11,518 nt of DNA from Bordetella parapertussis. Lineage in GTDB: Bacteria; Pseudomonadota; Gammaproteobacteria; Burkholderiales; SG8-39. Positions within the stretch are counted from its first letter, which is position 1. The number at the start of each line of letters is the position of its first letter. The DNA lies in contig CAMDRY010000065.1 in assembly GCA_945906975.1 (NCBI GenBank), positions 1 to 11,518 of the forward strand, given 5' to 3'. The notes below the pieces were generated by a model. The model had not been told where the DNA came from, made no database searches, and saw nothing but the letters and a program-made list of their open reading frames with translations. A program made the position numbers and the translations under genes. This document shows, piece after piece, positions 7,191 through 11,518 of this stretch.

Positions 7191-7889
7191 TTAGCGGTAC
7201 GGATTGCTCATCATCGGCCCGTCCATCACCGACTGCGGCGCAAGCCGTCCGGTCAGCGCTTCGAGCATGATCAGTTCCTCGTCGGTGTGGTTGGCCACGC
7301 TGGCCGGCACGATGGCGTTGGCGCGGCCGTCGCCGTAGATGTAGCGCGGCGAGTCGTGGTGGCGCGTGCTGTAGGCGTCGCGCGCCGCGCCGTCGGTGGA
7401 GGCGATTTCGGCCGAGCCGTAGCACAGGCAAAAATAGGAACGATCTTGCTCGGACTCGATGTAGGCGCCGGTGCCGCGTATGCCTATGGCCGCGGAGGGC
7501 GTGATGATGCGCCGGTCGCCACCCTTGCCGAACACGCCCAGCAGCCGGCCCGTCGTCAGGCGCAACAAGTCCACAAACTGCGCCACGCCGGCCAGCTCGA
7601 GGCGGCTGTCTTCGCGCATCAGGTAGGCATCCTGGCCGACGACGAAGGTGGCGAGCGCCCCGCGTGCGGTGCTGACAGTGTCGCCGGGGCGCACAAGCGT
7701 GCCCGCGCTTGCGGGCTCGCCGTTGACGCGCACATCGCCCTGCACGCTGCGCAGTCCCTGCACCGATTGTGCGATGGCGCGGCGCAAGGCCAGCGCCGTT
7801 GCCAGGCCGGCACCGCCGGCGCTAAGTGCCAGCAGCGTACGGCGCCGGCCGGCGTTTGAGGGTTTTTCAAGATTGTCGGCGCGGGTCAT
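7191..7889 (-). CDS. FecR-domain protein with Tat-type signal
   Basis: Predicted exported protein of 232 residues. The N-terminus has a twin-arginine signal (GRRRTLLALSAGGAG, residues 14-28), a hydrophobic stretch and a possible AIA cleavage site at 38-40. A FecR-type domain follows at about 45-165: GDVRVNG, VRPGDTVSTARGALATF, then TPSAAIGIRGTGAYIE (130-145). The classical FecR anti-sigma N-terminal segment is absent, so a role in sigma-factor signalling should not be assumed. A CLCYG motif (C154, C156) follows the domain, and the C-terminal ~70 residues match nothing I recognise. The start overlaps the senB stop in ATGA (7886-7889), with AAGGA 9 bases upstream, so it is co-translated with senB. 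Its function, including any role in selenium metabolism, is unknown. Confidence 0.82.
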   Translation of the reverse strand: MTRADNLEKPSNAGRRRTLLALSAGGAGLATALALRRAIAQSVQGLRSVQGDVRVNGEPASAGTLVRPGDTVSTARGALATFVVGQDAYLMREDSRLELAGVAQFVDLLRLTTGRLLGVFGKGGDRRIITPSAAIGIRGTGAYIESEQDRSYFCLCYGSAEIASTDGAARDAYSTRHHDSPRYIYGDGRANAIVPASVANHTDEELIMLEALTGRLAPQSVMDGPMMSNPYR

Positions 7890-8914
7890 GGTTTTTTATC
7901 CTTGTGCGGGTGCGCCGGTTTGCGTTTGGAAACAGGCTTTGATGGTACGCGTAACAGAGCAAGATCCTGCGCGAGTTTTGCCAGTGCGCGCCGCTCGAGC
8001 GCCGGGTTGACCAGCCGCTGGCGTGACTTCACCGCACCTTCAAGCTTTGCCAGCCAGGTCGTGTCCTTGGCGGCGCGCGCCAGCAGGCGCGCCAGGGCGG
8101 CGTCATCTTCGGCCGGATAAAGCGCCGGGTAAGACCGGCCAAGCAGGCCGATATTGCCCGACACGGCCGAAGCGATGACCGGCACGCCGATGGCAATGGC
8201 CTCGGACACCACATGCGCGCCGCCTTCCATCAGGCTGGAGATGACCATGGCGTGGCTGCGCGCCAGCCAGCGCATCGCGCCGGCGTGATCGAGTTCGCCC
8301 AGCCAGCGGTAACGCGGTTCGTAGCGTGCCAGCGACCGCGCTTCGCGCGCATAGTCGGCCGACATGGCCTGCCCCAGATGGACCACGCGCAGGTCCGTGC
8401 CGGAGGGCAGGCGTGCGAGAGCCAGGGCGGCGCGGAACGGGTCTTTTTCCTCGCGCAGGTGCCCGATGACGGTGATCAGGCGATAGCGGCTTGGCGGCGT
8501 TTGGCGCTTGATGGCGTGCACCGACTGATGGATGACGCGGGTCTTGGCGCGCAGCCTGCCCTTGAGTTCGGCCAAGCCTTCTGCTTGCAGCACAACCATG
8601 CGGTCGGCGAGGCGCAGCGATTCTTTCGCGCCGGCGTCGCTGCGGATATCGCGGTACAAGTCGGTGCCGGTCAGCACCAGCACCAGCGGGCGCGCAGGAT
8701 GCGCCTGCTTGAATGCTTTGATCGAGGCATGGCTGCGGCGCGCGTGCAGCGCGATCAGCGCATCGCAGTCCTCGCCCTCCCAAGCCAGTTTGATGGTGAC
8801 GTGGTGGCCGAGTGCGCGCCAATGCGCCGCCCAGCGTTGCGCTGTGTTGCGGTTGCCGTGACGGGAGCCGGGGGGGGCCGGGGTTACAATGACGAGGCGC
8901 AAAATTTTAATCAA
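7886..8914 (-). CDS. senB: Selenosugar synthase-type glycosyltransferase (SenB)
   Basis: GT-B fold glycosyltransferase of 342 residues matching, by its motifs, the family once called TIGR04348 and now known as SenB. In the selenoneine pathway SenB joins selenium from selenophosphate to the sugar of a UDP-sugar (UDP-GlcNAc) to give a 1-seleno-sugar. Visible motifs are TPAPPGSRHGNRNTAQRW (11-28), LHARRS (56-61), LTGTDLYRDI (81-90), VIGHLREEKDPFRA (149-162), MEGGAHVVSEAI (229-240) with GVPVIAS for nucleotide-sugar binding, and GNIGLLG (253-259). The tail from about 325 is lysine-rich. No suitable ATG exists: the start must be TTG 8914 (MIKILRLVIVTP) or TTG 8902 (MRLVIVTP), neither with a good ribosome site. 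ATG 9076 would add 54 unconserved residues and run into senA. It is divergent from senA and overlaps the fecR-domain gene. Assignment rests on motif memory and context. Confidence 0.88.
   Translation of the reverse strand: MIKILRLVIVTPAPPGSRHGNRNTAQRWAAHWRALGHHVTIKLAWEGEDCDALIALHARRSHASIKAFKQAHPARPLVLVLTGTDLYRDIRSDAGAKESLRLADRMVVLQAEGLAELKGRLRAKTRVIHQSVHAIKRQTPPSRYRLITVIGHLREEKDPFRAALALARLPSGTDLRVVHLGQAMSADYAREARSLARYEPRYRWLGELDHAGAMRWLARSHAMVISSLMEGGAHVVSEAIAIGVPVIASAVSGNIGLLGRSYPALYPAEDDAALARLLARAAKDTTWLAKLEGAVKSRQRLVNPALERRALAKLAQDLALLRVPSKPVSKRKPAHPHKDKKP
8884..8911 (+). promoter_or_regulatory. Candidate senA promoter
   Basis: TTACAA (8884-8889) and TTTAAT (8906-8911) are 16 bases apart, a fair sigma-70 match in an otherwise GC-rich region. 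Transcription would start near 8918, leaving a leader of about 45 bases before ATG 8962. The -35 box lies inside the 5' end of senB, so the two divergent genes would share a very compact control region. Confidence 0.4.
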
Positions 8915-8938
8915 TGATCCGATGGGGAAAAAACGAAC

Positions 8939-8960
8939 GTGGCAAGTGGCAAGGTGGCAC
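8939..8960 (+). repeat. GTGGCA(A/C) short tandem repeat in the senA leader
   Basis: Three units, GTGGCAA (8939-8945), GTGGCAA (8946-8952) and GTGGCAC (8954-8960), lie just before the preferred senA start. The third unit is offset by one base, which creates the AAGGTGG ribosome site. It could be a protein or RNA regulatory site, or simply expanded sequence. Confidence 0.6.
8951..8957 (+). promoter_or_regulatory. Ribosome binding site deciding the senA start
   Basis: AAGGTGG ends 4 bases before ATG 8962. The alternative ATG 8914 has no purine-rich site at a usable distance and would add 16 residues that look unconserved. Confidence 0.6.
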
Positions 8961-8961
8961 G

Positions 8962-10158
8962 ATGGGCAATATAGCAGAGCCGCCGCACCGCGCCGGCTGG
9001 CCCGACTTCGCGCAATTTGGCCCGCATCCTGACGCCGCCACGCTGGGCGCCTCGCTGACCGGGGCGCAGCAGACAACGCGGCAGCTCACCGCGCGGTTTG
9101 CCACGCAGACGCTGCAAGTGCCGCTGCTGGCCATTGTTAATCCGCCGCTGTGGGAGCTCGGTCACATGGCCTGGTTCGAGGAATTCTGGCTGCATCGTCG
9201 CGGCGATTTTGCCGTGGCTTCCATAATCGAGCACGCCGACCGCTGGTACGACTCTTCGCGCGTCGCGCACGACACGCGCTGGGATCTTGACCTGCCCGAC
9301 TTTGCCGCGACGCGCCGCTACGCCCAGGCCGTGCTCGATCGCAGCCTGGCGCTGCTGGCGGAAAAGCCGCTTGAAGATGAAACCGCTTATTTTGCACAGC
9401 TCGCGCTGCTGCACCACGATATGCACAACGAGGCCTTCAGTTATACCTGGCAAACGCTGGGTTTCGCGCCGCCTGCAGCGCAGCTTTTGCCGCGTGCGCT
9501 GGCGCAAGAGGATATACGCATGGACGCCTGCAGCGCGCCGATCGGTGCGCGCGCCGGCGAGGGCTTTTGCTTTGACAACGAAAAGTGGCGGCACGACGCG
9601 GCCCTTGCCGCCTACGCCATCGCCGCCAGCCCGGTCAGCAACGCCGCTTTTCGCAAGTTTGTCGATATCGGCGGCTATGCCCGTCGCGCGCTGTGGAGCG
9701 ACGAGGGCTGGAAAATGCGCGAGCAGCTTGCGCTCGATCATCCGCGGTACTGGAAGCGCGAAAAAGGCGCCTGGCTGCTGCGGCGTTTCGACGCCTGGCT
9801 GCCGCTCGATGGCGATGAGCCGGTCATGCACGTCAGCGCCCACGAGGCCGAGGCGTATTGCCGCTGGGCCGGCCGGCGGCTGCCGCGCGAGGCCGAATGG
9901 GAGCACGCTGCGCGCAACGCGCCGGGCTTTGATTGGGCGCAGGTGTGGGAGTGGACGGCTGATCGCTTTGCCCCCTATGCGGGGTTTTCCGCCGACCCGT
10001 ATAAGGAATACTCGGCGCCATGGTTTGCCGAAGACCACCGGGTATTGCGCGGCGGCAGTTTTGCCACGGCCGGACGATTGCTGCGCCCGGCCTTTCGTAA
10101 TTTCTACAAACCCGAACGGGCCGACATGTTTTGTGGCTTTCGCACCTGCGCAGCATGA
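8962..10158 (+). CDS. senA: Selenoneine synthase SenA (EgtB-like nonheme iron enzyme)
   Basis: Mononuclear iron enzyme of 398 residues which, in the described pathway, forms the C-Se bond between hercynine and the selenosugar made by SenB; the adduct then yields selenoneine. The N-terminal DinB-like domain (about 20-170) carries the three-histidine iron site: H68 in ELGHMAWFEEFW, and H151 and H155 with E157 in LHHDMHNEAF. The C-terminal formylglycine-enzyme/sulfatase-modifying domain has LPREAEWEHAAR, VWEWTADRFAPYAGF, DPYKEYSAPWF, RVLRGGSFAT and the end FCGFRTCAA, the pattern I associate with the SenA branch (TIGR04344) rather than sulfur-using EgtB. Start 8962 is set by AAGGTGG. It is divergent from senB and followed by the selenophosphate synthetase gene. 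EgtB or OvoA-like activity on sulfur substrates is the main alternative, made less likely by senB and senC. Confidence 0.9.
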   Translation: MGNIAEPPHRAGWPDFAQFGPHPDAATLGASLTGAQQTTRQLTARFATQTLQVPLLAIVNPPLWELGHMAWFEEFWLHRRGDFAVASIIEHADRWYDSSRVAHDTRWDLDLPDFAATRRYAQAVLDRSLALLAEKPLEDETAYFAQLALLHHDMHNEAFSYTWQTLGFAPPAAQLLPRALAQEDIRMDACSAPIGARAGEGFCFDNEKWRHDAALAAYAIAASPVSNAAFRKFVDIGGYARRALWSDEGWKMREQLALDHPRYWKREKGAWLLRRFDAWLPLDGDEPVMHVSAHEAEAYCRWAGRRLPREAEWEHAARNAPGFDWAQVWEWTADRFAPYAGFSADPYKEYSAPWFAEDHRVLRGGSFATAGRLLRPAFRNFYKPERADMFCGFRTCAA

Positions 10159-10195
10159 TGTCCGCTACGCTTGGATTAAACTTAATACGCAATAT

Positions 10196-10230
10196 GCAAC
10201 ACGTAACACGTAACATGCAACACTCAACAC
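10196..10230 (+). repeat. Degenerate 7-bp tandem repeat, five units
   Basis: GCAACAC, GTAACAC, GTAACAT, GCAACAC and TCAACAC follow one another without gaps in the senA-senC intergenic region; GCAATAT just before may be a sixth, decayed unit. The tract is AT-rich compared with both neighbouring genes and is noncoding. Confidence 0.75.
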
Positions 10231-10263
10231 TCAGGATTTAAGATCCAAGCCTTAAGCGGTGAA

Positions 10264-10284
10264 GGATTGAGGATTGAGGATTAA
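10264..10284 (+). repeat. GGATTGA 7-bp tandem repeat, three units
   Basis: GGATTGA, GGATTGA and GGATTAA are contiguous and lie 24-45 bases before the senC start. A related GGATTTA occurs at 10234-10240. The period equals that of the tract at 10196. If the senC promoter lies here, unit number would change its spacing. Confidence 0.7.
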
Positions 10285-10308
10285 GACTGTTTCGACGGAG
10301 AAAATGCA

Positions 10309-11358
10309 ATGAATGAGATGACCACCCCTTTTCGCCTTACCTCGCTTGCCCATGGCGGCGGCTGCGGCTGCAAGATCGCACCCGGCGTGCTGACCGAAAT
10401 CCTCAAGTCCTCGCCTTTGCGCACACTGCCGCCGGCGCTGCTGGCCGGCAGCGATAACAATGAGGACGCCGCGGTCTATAAGCTCAATGACAGCCAGGCG
10501 ATTGTCGCCACCACTGATTTTTTCACCCCTATCGTTGATGACCCGTTTGAGTTCGGCCGCATCGCCGCCACCAACGCCATCTCCGACGTGTATGCCATGG
10601 GCGGGCAGCCCTTGTTTGCGCTGGCCCTGCTGGGCATGCCGGTCAATGTCATGCCGATGGAGATGATCCAGAAAATCACCTCCGGCGGCGAGTCGGTATG
10701 CGCCGAGGCCGGCATTCCCATCGCCGGCGGCCATTCGATAGACACGGTTGAGCCTATTTACGGCCTGGTGGTGATCGGCCTGGTGCACCCGGACAAGATC
10801 AAGCGCAACAGCGGCGCCAGGGCCGGCGACAGCCTGATCCTTGGCAAGCCGCTGGGCGTGGGCATTCTGAGCGCCGCGCTCAAGCAGGAGAAAATTTCCG
10901 CCGAAGGCTATGCGCGCATGATCGAGTACACCACCAAGCTCAACCGACCCGGTGTCGAGTTGTCAGGCATGCCCGGTGTGCATGCGCTCACCGACGTCAC
11001 CGGCTTCGGCCTCGCCGGCCACTTGCTCGAGATGTGCCGCGGCGCCAAGTTGCGCGCCACCATCAATTGGGCCGAACTGCCGGTGATCGCGCAGGCCGTG
11101 GACCACGTCAAGGCCGGTATCTTCACCGGCGCATCAACGCGCAACTGGGCCGGTTATGGCGGCGAAGTCACACTCGCCGCCGGCATGACCGAATGGCAAA
11201 AGAACGTGCTCACCGACCCGCAGACCAGCGGCGGCCTGTTGGTCGCGTGTGCACCGGAGAGCGAAGCCGAAGTGCTGGCGCTGTTTGCACGCGGCGGGTT
11301 TGCCGATGCGCGCAAGATCGGCAGCTTCAGCGACGGTGCCGGGCTCAGCGTCAGCTAG
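10309..11358 (+). CDS. senC: Selenophosphate synthetase (SenC / SelD, selenide, water dikinase)
   Basis: Complete 349-residue PurM/SelD-type enzyme that makes selenophosphate from selenide and ATP, with release of AMP and phosphate. The active-site loop is HGGGCGCKI, with C19 and K22 corresponding to Cys17 and Lys20 of E. coli SelD; the codon is TGC, so it is a cysteine and not a selenocysteine form. Other family motifs are TDFFTPIVDDPFEFGRI, AISDVYAMGG, AGGHSIDTVEP, LTDVTGFGLAGHL and LTDPQTSGGLL. GGAG lies 8 bases before the ATG. Because it follows senA and senB, it is best seen as the pathway's selenophosphate source (senC), but by sequence alone it cannot be told apart from a general SelD that also serves tRNA selenation or selenocysteine. 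No selA, selB or mnmH is in the window. Confidence 0.93.
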   Translation: MNEMTTPFRLTSLAHGGGCGCKIAPGVLTEILKSSPLRTLPPALLAGSDNNEDAAVYKLNDSQAIVATTDFFTPIVDDPFEFGRIAATNAISDVYAMGGQPLFALALLGMPVNVMPMEMIQKITSGGESVCAEAGIPIAGGHSIDTVEPIYGLVVIGLVHPDKIKRNSGARAGDSLILGKPLGVGILSAALKQEKISAEGYARMIEYTTKLNRPGVELSGMPGVHALTDVTGFGLAGHLLEMCRGAKLRATINWAELPVIAQAVDHVKAGIFTGASTRNWAGYGGEVTLAAGMTEWQKNVLTDPQTSGGLLVACAPESEAEVLALFARGGFADARKIGSFSDGAGLSVS

Positions 11359-11376
11359 CAGTCAAAACAATACGGC

Positions 11377-11405
11377 CGTCATTGCGAGCGCAGCGAAGCA
11401 ATCTC
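11377..11405 (+). repeat. Dispersed REP-like repeat, copy after senC
   Basis: CGTCATTGCGAGCGCAGCGA followed by AGCAATCTC. It shares the GTCATTGCGAG and GAAGCAATCTC cores with the inverted pair at 7089-7181. It begins 18 bases after the senC stop. Confidence 0.8.
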
Positions 11406-11418
11406 ATTCAAAATGCGC

Positions 11419-11451
11419 CGTCATTGCGAGCACAGCGAAGCAATCCCGTCG
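11419..11451 (+). repeat. Dispersed REP-like repeat, second copy after senC
   Basis: CGTCATTGCGAGCACAGCGA followed by AGCAATCCCGTCG. It is a direct repeat of the copy at 11377, offset by 42 bases, with two substitutions in the shared 29 bases. Confidence 0.8.
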
Positions 11452-11518
11452 TATTTGTGATCTAAGGAATCACTGAACAAGTGATAGTTGAGACGAGAAA
11501 CGTTGGAATCAAAGTCAA

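Noticed and set aside
7143..7859. Plus-strand open frame opposite the fecR-domain gene
   Set aside because: Its first codons come from the dispersed repeat and the remainder is antisense to a gene with clear FecR motifs and a Tat signal.
8915..9076. N-terminal extension of SenB to ATG 9076
   Set aside because: The extra 54 residues are low-complexity Arg/Ala/Ser, precede the natural family start, and overlap the conserved 5' part of senA.
8911..10038. Minus-strand open frame (375 codons) antisense to senA
   Set aside because: SenA on the plus strand has complete family motifs throughout; the antisense product shows none.
10169..10250. Hairpin between senA and senC from GCTTGGAT (10169-10176) and ATCCAAGC (10243-10250)
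   Set aside because: An 8-bp stem with a 66-base loop and no T run is not convincing as a terminator or riboswitch.
10309..10400. Selenocysteine codon or SECIS element in the selD-like gene
   Set aside because: The active-site codons are TGC TGC-type cysteines around GCGCK and there is no in-frame TGA.
11381..11476. Short peptides with SLRAQRSN-like or EEQRDEAI-like sequence
   Set aside because: These are translations of the dispersed repeat, often mis-annotated as protein tails.

Overview
The window looks like chromosomal DNA of a Gram-negative proteobacterium, most likely a betaproteobacterium. This is inferred from the gene families, the GC-rich coding style of the right two thirds, and dispersed palindromic repeats of the 'GTCATTGCGAG...GAAGCAATCTC' type. 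No rRNA or other phylogenetic marker is present.

Left block (1-2100, + strand): the 3' end of an ABC-transporter ATPase, then a permease and a periplasmic substrate-binding protein of the nitrate/sulfonate/taurine (SsuABC/TauABC) superfamily, packed as one operon. A perfect 13-bp hairpin (2155-2183) separates it from a convergent gene for a beta-hydroxyacid dehydrogenase-type oxidoreductase (2223-3095, - strand). These first ~3.1 kb are visibly less GC-rich (about half G+C in sampled lines) than the rest, and the change falls in the 98-bp gap before the next gene.

Middle block (3194-6944, - strand): a coxM-coxS-coxL type operon for a three-subunit molybdenum hydroxylase of the xanthine dehydrogenase/aldehyde oxidase family (FAD subunit, 2x[2Fe-2S] subunit, molybdopterin subunit). 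The active-site loop of the large subunit is not that of CO dehydrogenase, so the substrate is unknown.

Right block (7191-11358): a selenoneine biosynthesis (sen) locus. A selenosugar synthase-type glycosyltransferase (senB) runs leftwards and is translationally overlapped by a Tat-exported FecR-domain protein. Divergently, senA (EgtB-like selenoneine synthase) and a selenophosphate synthetase (senC/selD) run rightwards. Together these enzymes would turn selenide plus ATP into selenophosphate (SenC), load it on a sugar (SenB) and transfer the selenium to hercynine (SenA). No hercynine methyltransferase (EgtD) lies in the window. The block is flanked on both sides by copies of the dispersed repeat, and its intergenic gaps contain short period-7 tandem repeats.
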